Below are positions 24,701-32,889 of a stretch of DNA of 49,633 nucleotides, piece after piece. The position numbers were made by a program, and so were the translations under genes. Position 1 is the first letter of the stretch; each line of letters begins with the position of its first letter. Under the pieces are notes generated by a model. It was not told the DNA's origin. It ran no database searches and worked only from the letters and a program-made list of their open reading frames with translations. This DNA comes from Mogibacterium sp. (lineage in GTDB: Bacteria > Bacillota > Clostridia > Peptostreptococcales > Anaerovoracaceae), in the NCBI GenBank assembly GCA_017431685.1, contig JAFRKO010000035.1, positions 1 through 49,633 on the forward strand. Reading direction: 5' to 3'.

Positions 24701-25067
24701 TGTGGAAAAGATGGTAGATCAGCTTGAAGAGAATAATCCAGGATGCTTTGATGATCCGACGAAGACTTTTGCAGACCTATACATGAAATCCGGGCTGTAT
24801 ATTACGGAGATCGTAAAAAGGCTCTTCAGAAGCGAAGGCCTCAAAGCTGCATTCCCAGATGAAGATGAAAGGATTCGGCATATTCTCAGAGAGCAAGTCT
24901 ATGGTATGGCGCCAACAAGAATAATCTACCTGATAGCCACAAACTTCATCCTTGGCTTTGATGAAACTCTCAAGGGAGAAATAAAGAACTTCGTTCAGTG
25001 CGATGCAGCAGAGGCTGCTAAGAATGGCGAACTGAATTATATGGTAAATGACTACTTTGGTATGTAG
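21735..25067 (+). CDS. GIY-YIG-like nuclease fused to superfamily 2 helicase with partial methylase-like end
   Basis: An 1110-residue multidomain restriction protein. Residues about 15-50 (MIYAYTTPG ... GWIKIGYTEKQSVEERVKQQ) look like a GIY-YIG/T5orf172 nuclease domain. The helicase core follows with KPRFGKT (156-162), IIDEAQ (274-279) and LSGTPF (302-307), plus a second RecA-like half with a QAAFRAQNP box. A long charged coiled region spans about 760-880. The end (about 970-1110) resembles motifs X and I of N6-methylases (QIFTPRWVVEKM, TFADLYMKSGLYITEI) but stops before any NPPY box. It probably translocates DNA and cuts; the upstream methylase supplies NPPY. Confidence 0.75.
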   Translation: MKAPNIQSFHQVVPMIYAYTTPGVSYNDGWIKIGYTEKQSVEERVKQQTHTAGIQANIEWQDNAMYKDGSGKYFTDHDFHNYLEVERSIERRPKTEWFHTDGVGSLKMFGDFTFRRSSFTEADKLTYELRDEQQRAVQMTKEYFEGGGKEFLWNAKPRFGKTLSSYDLVSSMCLKKVLIVTNRPSIANSWAEDFRKFFGWREELLFVSETDALKGQPGVISRQEYLDRLTPIMGEEPKGMVAFVSLQDLKGSVYFGGEYDKLQWIHDNSFDMLIIDEAQEGVDTIRTDAAFRHIKRDYTLYLSGTPFKALASNQFGDNQIFNWTYADEQEAKVTWEREDYNPYEALPRMEMYTYQLSNMIFEKISRGLDGIDDEAPVDYAFDLNEFFATNDSGKFIHEEDIRKFLHALTTQEKYPFSTSELREELSHTLWILNRVNSVKALSKLLKDEEFADIFGDYEIVIAAGDGSVDEERVRAKAYNRVKEAIANNEKTITLSVGQLTVGVTIPEWSGVLMLCNLQSPSSYMQAAFRAQNPCIFTKNGQRMRKQVSYVFDFDPARTLIVFDEFANNLSRSTAAGRGTAADRSNNIKRLLNFFPVLGEDDEGEMVELDAAQVLSIPRKIKSQEVVRKGFMSNFLFQNISNIFGAPKIIQDIVGKLTPAQEEKSTKKDFEMKELPVDEDGEVDIPEEIIIGKTQDLFGDKIYEYLESDIHDQMDSAFSVREGTEFSAESVTKAMDDLTDALKERIKEAALKPAAEEYDIKKGAQNRIEKEINTDIDVSFDRLKRDFQRQTKVAEAERDRKKSEAVTREDLWEADREYKDRFREALEAFHAAAESAVKETIEEKPKEIVEKVEKQKTEEEKRGIEDDVRAHLRGFARTIPSFIMAYGDDGLTLANFDDYTEDDVFEEVTGISEADFRFLRDGGDYVDPDTGDTEHFYGHLFDEVVFNDSIKEFLAKKAALANYFDEDQKEDIFDYIPPQKTNQIFTPRWVVEKMVDQLEENNPGCFDDPTKTFADLYMKSGLYITEIVKRLFRSEGLKAAFPDEDERIRHILREQVYGMAPTRIIYLIATNFILGFDETLKGEIKNFVQCDAAEAAKNGELNYMVNDYFGM

Positions 25068-25088
25068 AAGAAATAAATAGGAGCTGGT

Positions 25089-27629
25089 ATGAGAGGCGAT
25101 GCAAAGAAACTGCTGAAATACATGGAGGGATCCGAAAAGAGATTTATTATCCCAGTATATCAGCGAAACTATGACTGGAAGATTGAGAACTGCAAGCAGC
25201 TTTTCGATGATCTTGAGCGTGTTATAAGAAACAACAGAAAGAGCCATTTCTTTGGTAGCATAGTTGCTGCTCAGGACGAAGATGGCGGCCTTAGTGAGCA
25301 CCTGATAATCGATGGACAGCAGAGACTCACAACTGTGTCACTGCTGCTTCTTGTCATGTACCATCTTCTGAGTCAGGGTGTAAAAGAATCTAACGATCCG
25401 CAGCTGAAAGATAAGATCTTTGAAGAGTATCTTGTAGACAAATGGCAGCCGAAGGAAAAGCGAATCAAGCTTAAGCCTATCAAAGATGATCAGAAGGCCT
25501 ACAACTCTCTGTATAGCGACTCCGCTGAAAATGTAAAGGATTCAACCCTTACGGCAAATTATGAGTACTTCAGAGATCGTGTGATCAACACCTCAATCAG
25601 CATGGACGATCTGTACAAAGCTATCCAGCGACTTGAGATCATTGATATATCGCTGAACAAAGATGATGATCCACAGCTCATATTTGAAAGCCTGAATTCT
25701 ACTGGCCTTGATCTAAGCGAAGGTGACAAGATCAGGAACTATGTCCTTATGGGGCTTCCAAAAGATAAGCAGGAAGACTATTACGAAAAATACTGGAACC
25801 CGATCGAAGTCAATTCAGATTACGGAGTGGACGGCTTTATTCGAGACTACCTCAGTATGAAGAAACTTCGTATTCCTAATATAGGCAAGGTGTATGTCGC
25901 ATTCAAGGAATATCTGGAAGAGAAGCAGATTGCAGATATTGAACCGGTCCTCGAGGATCTCAAACGGTATTCTGTTCGATACAAAAAGCTGATCAAATCC
26001 AGTGATCCTTCGAACGAGATGGAGTGGTATATCTTCAGGCTGAACAAACTTGAAACGAATGTTGCCAGACCGTTCTTTCTTGAAGTTCTAAGACTGCTCG
26101 ACGAAGGAAAAATCACGCAAGATGATGCCACGGCTATCTTTGCTACTGTGGAAAACTACATATTCCGCAGGATAATATGTGACGTCCCGACTAACGCGCT
26201 GAACAAGATATTTGTGACTCTTCATAACGAAGTAATGCGTTATGATGGAACTCCTGATAAGTATCTTGAAAAAACAAAATATGCTCTATCGGTAAAACGT
26301 GAGAGCGGCAGATTCCCTTCAGACGAAGAGTTTGCTGAATGCCTTGCAAATAAAAACATCTATGGAATGAGATCAAAGAATCGAAAGTATTACTTTGAAA
26401 GGATTGAAAACTTTGGGATCCTTGAGACCAAAGATGTTTGGAATCATCTTGAGAACGGCACATATTCTATCGAACACATCATGCCGCAGAGCCTGTCAGA
26501 CAGGTGGAGGAAGGATCTGAGTCAGGATGGTGATCCTGATGAGATCCATGAGATCTGGCTTAATAAAGCGGCGAATCTGACACTTACCGCATATAACAGC
26601 AATTATTCCAATAGCCCATTTGTAGAAAAGCGCGACATGGATAAGGGCTTTGATAAAAGCGGCCTGAGGATGAACAAATGGATCAGCGATCAGGATAGAT
26701 GGGGAGTGAGTCAGCTGGAAGAGAGAAGTGCGGCTTTGGTAGAGCAGGCACTTAAGATATGGGCGTATCCGGAGACTGAGTTCGTTCCGGAAAAGAAGCA
26801 GGATGACTTCATAACACTTGACGATGATGCTGAAACTAAAGGTCTTGATATTTCTAAATACTCATTCCGAGGAGTTGAACAGGCTGTAGGTTCGTGGGTA
26901 GACATGTACCAGCAGGTGCTGTTGGCATTACATACGGAAAATAAGGCTGTCTTGAGAAAACTCGCATACTCTTCAAGCCAGGAATCCCCGTACACACACT
27001 TCACAACTTCACCAACGGGATTCAGCACATGCAGAAAAATCGATGATGACGTTTATGTCTGGACAGGAAATAACACTGAAGTAAAGGTCAACATGCTCAG
27101 ACAGCTATTCCCGCTGTTTGGCGAGACCGAGGGTGATCTTGTTTTCTATATCCGTAAAAATGAGGATGAGAACAACGATAATATTGCCGATAGATATAAA
27201 CTCAGAAAAGAATTCTGGACTCAGGTAATACCATCGCTCAGAGAAGCGTTTGGCGAGGGCGGCCCTTTCAGCAATGTCAATCCTTCAAAGGATAACTGGA
27301 TAAGCGGATTCCTCGGCGTTTCCGGCATAACCATTAACTGCGTCGTTAGGTATGATTCGGCTAGGGTAGAATTCTACATTTACAAGTCGAATGAAAAAGA
27401 GACAAAAGAAATCTTCGACAAGATTTATGCCTATAAATATGAGATTGAACGAGAATATGGAAGACCTCTTGTTTGGGATAGAGGGGATGACAAGAAATCC
27501 AGCAAGATATATACGGTGCTTGAAAACACAAGCCTGACAAATCCTAGCGACTGGGATACTATCAGAGATTTCATGGTAAGCAACGCTAAGGCGATGTACA
27601 AATGTGTTTATAAGAGGATGGAGGATTAA
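25089..27629 (+). CDS. GmrSD-like DUF262/DUF1524 nuclease
   Basis: An 846-residue protein related to type IV restriction enzymes of the GmrSD kind. The N-terminal DUF262 (ParB-like, NTP-dependent) domain has FIIPVYQRNYDW near residue 20 and the signature IIDGQQRLTT (DGQQR at 75-79). The C-terminal DUF1524 HNH nuclease has IEHIMPQSL (461-469) and KAANLTLTAYNSNYSN near 497. A further C-terminal domain of about 250 residues is unassigned. The genes are 21 nt apart in the same operon. It could attack modified phage DNA or act as the cutting subunit of the whole island. Confidence 0.82.
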   Translation: MRGDAKKLLKYMEGSEKRFIIPVYQRNYDWKIENCKQLFDDLERVIRNNRKSHFFGSIVAAQDEDGGLSEHLIIDGQQRLTTVSLLLLVMYHLLSQGVKESNDPQLKDKIFEEYLVDKWQPKEKRIKLKPIKDDQKAYNSLYSDSAENVKDSTLTANYEYFRDRVINTSISMDDLYKAIQRLEIIDISLNKDDDPQLIFESLNSTGLDLSEGDKIRNYVLMGLPKDKQEDYYEKYWNPIEVNSDYGVDGFIRDYLSMKKLRIPNIGKVYVAFKEYLEEKQIADIEPVLEDLKRYSVRYKKLIKSSDPSNEMEWYIFRLNKLETNVARPFFLEVLRLLDEGKITQDDATAIFATVENYIFRRIICDVPTNALNKIFVTLHNEVMRYDGTPDKYLEKTKYALSVKRESGRFPSDEEFAECLANKNIYGMRSKNRKYYFERIENFGILETKDVWNHLENGTYSIEHIMPQSLSDRWRKDLSQDGDPDEIHEIWLNKAANLTLTAYNSNYSNSPFVEKRDMDKGFDKSGLRMNKWISDQDRWGVSQLEERSAALVEQALKIWAYPETEFVPEKKQDDFITLDDDAETKGLDISKYSFRGVEQAVGSWVDMYQQVLLALHTENKAVLRKLAYSSSQESPYTHFTTSPTGFSTCRKIDDDVYVWTGNNTEVKVNMLRQLFPLFGETEGDLVFYIRKNEDENNDNIADRYKLRKEFWTQVIPSLREAFGEGGPFSNVNPSKDNWISGFLGVSGITINCVVRYDSARVEFYIYKSNEKETKEIFDKIYAYKYEIEREYGRPLVWDRGDDKKSSKIYTVLENTSLTNPSDWDTIRDFMVSNAKAMYKCVYKRMED

Positions 27630-27644
27630 GAGAAGGTACAATCT

Positions 27645-28469
27645 ATGGCAAATAAAATATGTAAGATTGTCTATTTTGATGAAGAGTCCGTTACCGACTA
27701 TGTGCAGATTGTTGCAGGTGGAAAACTGGAAACGACGACAGAGCTTCTTAATTCAAGAGAAGCCAATGAAGGCCAGTCGATAAGCGCTGAAGGAAAGGCA
27801 GGAATTGGAGGAGTCTTCAAGGCCCTGCTTGGGTGGGATGCATCTGTTGAAGGAAATGTTTCAGGGCGCCTGTCTTTTAATTCTGACAAAATGGTAAAGA
27901 ATATTGTCAAAAACACAATATTGACAGATTTTCTACAGCTGTTGGATGAAGAAGAAGCCAATAAAGCAGTGTCAAAAACCAACAAAGGAGCAATAAAGAA
28001 ATTTGACGGATATATTATTTCGGCAGAAAAAGATTCCCTGTCATATATGGTGATGGTTTCCCCTTACTTATCGATGCTGAGGAGTGGAACATCAGTCCCG
28101 GCAGGCGAGTTTAATATTGCAATTGAAAAGCTCGAAAGTGCATTAAAAAACGCAAAAGGATATTATGAATTCGTAGGCACGAAAGGAAGAAGCAAGGTAA
28201 TATTACGTTTTAATATCAATTCATTTAAGAATGGATATACCATTTCAGATTTATTGAAAATGAATTTATCTATTTATGCGATAAAGGTAGGAAGAACAAC
28301 TTTGGATATGTTGAATGTAAGTAAAGAACTTGATATGGATGTTTCCATCATACCAAAAGATAATCCTTCATACACAGACAAAGACGAGAATTTGCACACT
28401 GTAGCAAATGCAAACCAAGCAATGGATGTTTTTGATGTTCTTCTGGCAGGGGTAGAATCTGATGACTGA
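27645..28469 (+). CDS. DUF6414-like protein
   Basis: A 274-residue soluble protein starting KICKIVYFDEESVTDYVQIVAGG, a pattern I associate with DUF6414. A glycine-rich region (SAEGKAGIGGVFKALLGWDASVEG) follows, then an alpha/beta domain. No catalytic motif is evident. Its stop overlaps the ATG of the AAA+ gene by 8 nt (ATGACTGA), so the two proteins are probably made in a fixed ratio and work together. Its place in a restriction island suggests a defence role; the mechanism is unknown. Confidence 0.6.
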   Translation: MANKICKIVYFDEESVTDYVQIVAGGKLETTTELLNSREANEGQSISAEGKAGIGGVFKALLGWDASVEGNVSGRLSFNSDKMVKNIVKNTILTDFLQLLDEEEANKAVSKTNKGAIKKFDGYIISAEKDSLSYMVMVSPYLSMLRSGTSVPAGEFNIAIEKLESALKNAKGYYEFVGTKGRSKVILRFNINSFKNGYTISDLLKMNLSIYAIKVGRTTLDMLNVSKELDMDVSIIPKDNPSYTDKDENLHTVANANQAMDVFDVLLAGVESDD

Positions 28470-29658
28470 TAAAGTTGTGATTTTTACTGGGTCCAAGAGA
28501 GATTTTGATGCATATTTGGAGACAGTGATAAATGAATATGAAGAAACTATACCATTCATGGAGCTGATCCAGCACTATAACGCCAGACTTAGACCTAATG
28601 AGTCGGGTGTTGGGGAGGATGCACTCTTTGAAAAACTATCAGTTGAAAACTGTATCGTTAGAGCTGATGATTATGGATCGGTTCTTCCACATGTCCTCTC
28701 AAACTTCACCAATATAGTTACTCTCAATTACGATATAGGAACACTATATGTTCAAAATCCACCACGCCGAGTAGTCGAATCCTTACGGGCTGGATATGGA
28801 AATGATATTGAATACCATGAGAGCAAATATCCTGAAATAAGCAGGGCAGTACTTAAAGAGGTATATTCTGCCATAAATGAAGATGTGTTAGGACAGGAAG
28901 AATGTAAACATCAGATAATAAGCGGCGTGTATAGATTAACAACCGGCGATAGTAAAAAACCTGTTGTTTTAATGCTGTATGGACCATCAGGAGTGGGAAA
29001 GACCGAAAGTGCAAAAAGTATAAGTAGAGCTTTGGGCGGAAACCTGCTTCGTGTTCAGTTCTCGATGATGCAGACGGAAGAGGCTTTTAATTATATATTT
29101 GGTTCTGAGCACTCAAAGAGCAGCTTTGCAAAAGATATGACAGGCAGAGAATCCAATGTCATATTGATTGATGAATTCGATAAGGTCAGCCCATCTTTTT
29201 ATAATGCTTTTTATGAGTTGTTTGATGAAGGAAAATATGCAGATACAAACTATGATGTTAGATTAGGTCAGGCAATTTTTCTTCTAACATGCAACTTTGG
29301 CAGTGAAGAAGAAATCAAGAAAGTGTTAGGGCCAGCAATGTTTTCTAGAATCGGTTGTTGTATCGAATACGCGGATATTACAACCGAGCAGAAGCAAGAA
29401 ATAATACATCGCTGGTATAAAACAATTCTTTCATCACTAAAAGATGATGAGAGAGATTTTATTTCAACAACTAATATCAAAGACTGGTTTGTAAAGAACG
29501 CAGATAGATATGATAACATTCGGATTCTAAAAAGCAAACTGGAAAATGCAGTGTTTGGTAAATTAACGGATCATTTTATTCTTCCAGATTTGGATAATAT
29601 CGGCGAGTATAAAGACATATCTGTAGAGACAAGTCTGGAAGTACAGGAAGATAAATAA
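28462..29658 (+). CDS. AAA+ ATPase, ClpX/ClpB-type, of the defence island
   Basis: A 398-residue AAA+ protein. The first 130 residues are unassigned. The ATPase core has Walker A GPSGVGKT (174-181), Walker B VILIDEFD (233-240), a sensor-like LTCNFGS and an arginine-finger-type SRIGCCIEYAD segment, similar to the second ATPase domain of Clp/torsin-type unfoldases. It has no protease-binding loop or peptidase domain that I can see. It is translationally coupled to the DUF6414-like gene. It may remodel that partner or a target on sensing infection. Confidence 0.75.
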   Translation: MTDKVVIFTGSKRDFDAYLETVINEYEETIPFMELIQHYNARLRPNESGVGEDALFEKLSVENCIVRADDYGSVLPHVLSNFTNIVTLNYDIGTLYVQNPPRRVVESLRAGYGNDIEYHESKYPEISRAVLKEVYSAINEDVLGQEECKHQIISGVYRLTTGDSKKPVVLMLYGPSGVGKTESAKSISRALGGNLLRVQFSMMQTEEAFNYIFGSEHSKSSFAKDMTGRESNVILIDEFDKVSPSFYNAFYELFDEGKYADTNYDVRLGQAIFLLTCNFGSEEEIKKVLGPAMFSRIGCCIEYADITTEQKQEIIHRWYKTILSSLKDDERDFISTTNIKDWFVKNADRYDNIRILKSKLENAVFGKLTDHFILPDLDNIGEYKDISVETSLEVQEDK

Positions 29659-29691
29659 TCAAAAATACAACAAGATAGTGTAATAAGCTTA

Positions 29692-30537
29692 ATGGAGAAG
29701 ATAGTTAGCACGGCAAGTATAAAAGAAGCAGAGAACTGCAGTGTTTTTGTAGTATTTGATACAGAAACGACCGGGCTGTATCCGTGGAGCGATAAGATCA
29801 TCGAGATAGGTGCTGTCAGATTCAGAGGCGGAGAGCCGGTAGAGAGATTCGATATGATGGTAAACCCAGGGATCCATATCCCGCAGACCATCACGGACAT
29901 AACACACATCACTGATGATATGGTCGCAGAAGCACCGATGATTCAAGATGCTTTGCCTGCCTTCGAAGAGTTCGTCGGCGATGATACTCTTGTCGGGCAC
30001 AATATAGACTTTGATCTGAGGTTCATCAAGGCCGCCGGGAGCAAGCTTCCTGATAGGAATCGCCTGTATATCGATACTGCAGAACTATCGCGGCAGCTGG
30101 TCAAAGGCCCTGATAAGGTATATGACGAAGCGTCCGGCAGATGGGTAAACAACTACGATTCGCAGTATGAAGTGAGAGGTCACAACCTTGGACTTATGCT
30201 TGAGTTCTACGGGATCGAGCACGGAGAACTGCACAGGGCAGACGAAGATGCCCTTGCGACCGGCAAGCTGCTTATGGCGCTTATTGGCGAAAAAGAGCGT
30301 ATAAGGAAAGCGAAGAGGAATTCACGTATGGCAAAGGACTTTGATTTCGAGATAGTAGAGCACATCGGTGTGCTTGCCGAGAAGACCAAGGGTTGGAAGA
30401 GAGAGATCAACCGCATATCCTGGAGCGGCGCGGAGCCGAAGATCGATATACGCGACTGGTCGCCTGATCACAGCAAAATGGGCAAAGGGATCACTCTGAC
30501 CGCAGAAGAGATAGAGAAACTGAAAGAACTGCTCTGA
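29692..30537 (+). CDS. DEDDh 3'-5' exonuclease (DnaQ-like)
   Basis: A 281-residue exonuclease. ExoI motif VVFDTETTGLYP (Asp 23, Glu 25), ExoII VGHNIDFDLRFIKA and ExoIII HRADEDALATGKLL give the full DEDDh catalytic set found in DNA polymerase III epsilon and related nucleases. A basic C-terminal extension of about 80 residues lies after the nuclease domain. It is not fused to a polymerase or helicase. No strong ribosome binding site is visible before ATG 29692. The WYL gene follows after 14 nt. It could process DNA or RNA, including tRNA ends. Confidence 0.85.
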   Translation: MEKIVSTASIKEAENCSVFVVFDTETTGLYPWSDKIIEIGAVRFRGGEPVERFDMMVNPGIHIPQTITDITHITDDMVAEAPMIQDALPAFEEFVGDDTLVGHNIDFDLRFIKAAGSKLPDRNRLYIDTAELSRQLVKGPDKVYDEASGRWVNNYDSQYEVRGHNLGLMLEFYGIEHGELHRADEDALATGKLLMALIGEKERIRKAKRNSRMAKDFDFEIVEHIGVLAEKTKGWKREINRISWSGAEPKIDIRDWSPDHSKMGKGITLTAEEIEKLKELL

Positions 30538-30551
30538 CGGGAGGCAGCATC

Positions 30552-31589
30552 ATGGCTGAAAAGAAAACTGTATTGGCAGAGAAGGAACATGTGGAGCCTA
30601 ATACCATGAAGCGCCGCATGGTGCTTCTATGGAAACTGCTCTATGATCAGACGGACGAGGATCATCCGGTCACGACCTACGACATCGTCGACTATATGGC
30701 TGAGCATGGCATCAAGGTGAGCCGCAAGACTATCAAGCCAGATGTGGATCTCATGATCGAGTGTGGCTTCGATATCATCACGCAGAGCGGCAAACCGAAT
30801 AAATACTTCTGGGGCACCAGAGATTTTCAGCTGCCTGAGATCAAGCTGCTGCTGGATGCGGTATCTTCATCACGTTTCCTGACCAAGAAGAAAAGCGATG
30901 AACTCAAACACAAACTCACGGGTCTTGCCAGCGTCCACCAGAGAGATCAGCTGTCCAGACATATCTACACGACCAATGTGGTGAAGCAGCGTAATGAATC
31001 GATCTACTACACAGTAGACAGGATCAATGATGCGATCGAAAAGAAGCGCAAGATCAGCTTCCAGATTATAGAGTTCGATGGAAAACGCAAAAAAATACAC
31101 CGCGGTGATGGTGAGACATATGTCGTCAGCCCTTATGCCATGTACTGGAATGATGATTTCTACTATGTGGTCGGCTGGTGCGATAAGCATCAGGGTGTCT
31201 CGGCATTCAGGATAGACCGCATGGATCATCTGGATGTGCTTGATGAGAAAGCTGTCAGAAGGCCGAAGGGCTTCAGGGTATCCGACTACTCGCATAAGGT
31301 CTTTGAGATGTTCAATGGCGAGGAAGTCACGGTCAGACTCCAGTGCAAGGATCAGCTGATGAAGTATGTCATGGACCGGTTCGGAGACAAGTTCAAGTTT
31401 GAGCCTGGCGATGATGGCACCTTCACATGCGATGTAGATGTATGCCTCAGCCCTACGTTCTATGGATGGGTATTCGGCTTTGGCGGAGATATTCGGATCC
31501 TGGAGCCGGAAAATGCAGTAGAAAAAATGCTGGAAATGTCCGGACAAATGATTGCTGCGGAAAACGAAGTAAAAAAGAAAGAGCAATGA
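30552..31589 (+). CDS. WYL-domain transcriptional regulator
   Basis: A 345-residue regulator. It has an N-terminal winged helix (HPVTTYDIVDYMAEHGIKVSRKTI) and a WYL-type domain near residues 150-235 (YVVSPYAMYWNDDFYYVVGWC, AFRIDRMDHLDVL), then the usual C-terminal WCX-like region. WYL proteins often sense nucleic acids or nucleotides and regulate defence loci. It lies just after the exonuclease and the restriction island, and so is a candidate regulator for them. GGGAGGCAGCATC precedes the ATG. Confidence 0.88.
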   Translation: MAEKKTVLAEKEHVEPNTMKRRMVLLWKLLYDQTDEDHPVTTYDIVDYMAEHGIKVSRKTIKPDVDLMIECGFDIITQSGKPNKYFWGTRDFQLPEIKLLLDAVSSSRFLTKKKSDELKHKLTGLASVHQRDQLSRHIYTTNVVKQRNESIYYTVDRINDAIEKKRKISFQIIEFDGKRKKIHRGDGETYVVSPYAMYWNDDFYYVVGWCDKHQGVSAFRIDRMDHLDVLDEKAVRRPKGFRVSDYSHKVFEMFNGEEVTVRLQCKDQLMKYVMDRFGDKFKFEPGDDGTFTCDVDVCLSPTFYGWVFGFGGDIRILEPENAVEKMLEMSGQMIAAENEVKKKEQ

Positions 31590-31614
31590 AAGCCTGAGAA
31601 TACGTTGTGTTTTG

Positions 31615-31649
31615 AGCGAAACGTCCCGATAATCGGCGCTTCGCTTTTT
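31615..31649 (+). terminator. Intrinsic terminator after the WYL gene
   Basis: AGCGAA pairs with TTCGCT around an inner CCGAT/ATCGG stem, followed by TTTTT. It lies 26 nt after the stop. Confidence 0.8.
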
Positions 31650-31664
31650 GCTTGCAAAAAATAC

Positions 31665-31693
31665 TTGAACATACGTTCGACTATAAATATAAT
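31665..31693 (+). promoter_or_regulatory. Promoter with overlapping LexA (SOS) box
   Basis: TTGAAC (31665-31670), 17-nt spacer, TATAAT (31688-31693). GAACATACGTTC at 31667-31678 overlaps the -35 box and fits the Gram-positive LexA/DinR consensus GAAC-N4-GTTC. Transcription would run toward the DNA-binding protein at 31958, through about 265 nt in which I see no convincing gene (only a 31-codon frame at 31705-31800 without a ribosome binding site). Confidence 0.65.
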
Positions 31694-31957
31694 TACCTCG
31701 TCAGATGAAAGAAGCACCGGTTCGGGATACAACTATTATGCCGGAAGCTTCACAGGATCTGGCACTTGCTGTTCGAACCGCAACCATCAGATACGACTGA
31801 TGCAATAACAAACACACTTATATTAAGAACGTTTTGTGCGGACTGCACCATAGTTACAGGCTGGGATGATACGGGACCTTTTCCCTTGTTCCATACACCC
31901 TGGCTCAAGGACGGAAGGGACATACGCGCAGGACCATTCACAAGGGAGGAAAAGAGA

Positions 31958-32533
31958 ATGGCAGATAGTCTTGAAACAAGGATAGACAGATTATGCAGAT
32001 TGATCGGAAGAACGACTGATGACATGCAGCGTGAGGGAGAATTCATCCTCAGCATCGTCAGCGATGCCTGCAGAGATACCGGCCTGTATGCGAATGAGCT
32101 GGTAGAAGATATCTGCAGTGATTCATATGAAAGCGATGAATTCAGAAAGATGAGTGAGGGCCTGGTCAAACTGGAGATCTTCGCATCGGATATGACCCGT
32201 CAGAGATACCAGGCAGAGATCAATGAGATCTTCCGCACTGCGTGGATGATAAAAGTCATAGATACTGTAAAGGACAACATATATACATTCAAGAAGTATG
32301 GTCCGCAGTTTGTCGACATAATCACGCTCGCCTATACGAGCAGCTTCGATTCCACTGTAGAAGAGATGGCAGAGGAACTGCAGATGTCCACGCAGAACTT
32401 CTATAAGAAGAAAAGATATGCGACCATACTGTTCGCCTATGAGTTCGAGAGGTTCAGGAATGCCCTGAAGGTATCAGCGGAGGCTGCCGGTTGGCACGGC
32501 GAGCAGATGACTATCGACGATTACATGAACTGA
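31958..32533 (+). CDS. Putative helix-turn-helix regulator under SOS promoter
   Basis: A 191-residue soluble, helical protein. ATG 31958 follows GGGAGG by about 8 nt; the frame is open upstream but with no binding site. The region SSFDSTVEEMAEELQMSTQNFYKKKRYATILF near residues 125-155 reads like a helix-turn-helix of the kind found in phage late regulators and sigma-like proteins. Its promoter carries a LexA box, so it may link DNA damage to ICE activation. Three 11-bp direct repeats lie just downstream. The family is not recognised with certainty. Confidence 0.6.
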   Translation: MADSLETRIDRLCRLIGRTTDDMQREGEFILSIVSDACRDTGLYANELVEDICSDSYESDEFRKMSEGLVKLEIFASDMTRQRYQAEINEIFRTAWMIKVIDTVKDNIYTFKKYGPQFVDIITLAYTSSFDSTVEEMAEELQMSTQNFYKKKRYATILFAYEFERFRNALKVSAEAAGWHGEQMTIDDYMN

Positions 32534-32558
32534 AAACGGAGAGTTTTCAGAGAGGTTC

Positions 32559-32591
32559 CGGAGAGTTATCGGAGAATTATCTGAGAATTAT
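32559..32591. repeat. Three 11-bp tandem repeats
   Basis: CGGAGAGTTAT, CGGAGAATTAT and CTGAGAATTAT follow each other without gaps, with a looser related unit just upstream. They lie 26 nt after the regulator gene and could be protein-binding iterons or an operator. The rest of 32534-32889 holds a terminator and a hairpin but no supported gene. Confidence 0.5.
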
Positions 32592-32687
32592 CGGAAAGAA
32601 AATAGAGTGGAAACAGGTAGGGACAAGAGAATTGTCAAGGGGTACACTGTATATGCTGGGAGACCGGCGGCTTAAAAATTAAATAAG

Positions 32688-32747
32688 AAGGGCAAGCAGC
32701 CTCGTATTCGCAAAAGCGGGTACGGGGCTTTTCTTATGCCCTTTTTT
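32688..32747 (+). terminator. Intrinsic terminator before the sigma-like gene
   Basis: AAGGGCA pairs with TGCCCTT, with an inner imperfect stem (AGCC...GGGCT), followed by six T residues. Confidence 0.75.
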
Positions 32748-32839
32748 AGCTGCATGTCTGCCGGACATAACCGAAAGGAGCATGACAGACATGCGTATAC
32801 AGTTACACTCGCTGCCGAAGTGCAGATCGCCGTGATCCA

Positions 32840-32882
32840 CCGATTTTTCAAACGTTACATCAACATTTCGAAAAATCGGAGG
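32840..32882 (+). promoter_or_regulatory. Hairpin abutting the ribosome binding site of the sigma-like gene
   Basis: CCGATTTTTC pairs perfectly with GAAAAATCGG over a 20-nt loop. The 3' arm ends in the CGG of CGGAGG, the ribosome binding site of the gene at 32890, so folding would partly hide it. Translational or temperature-type control is possible. Confidence 0.45.
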
Positions 32883-32889
32883 AATCACA

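Noticed and set aside
31705-31800. 31-codon frame right after the LexA-box promoter
   Set aside because: No ribosome binding site and no recognisable features; could still be a small SOS peptide, but the sequence does not support it.
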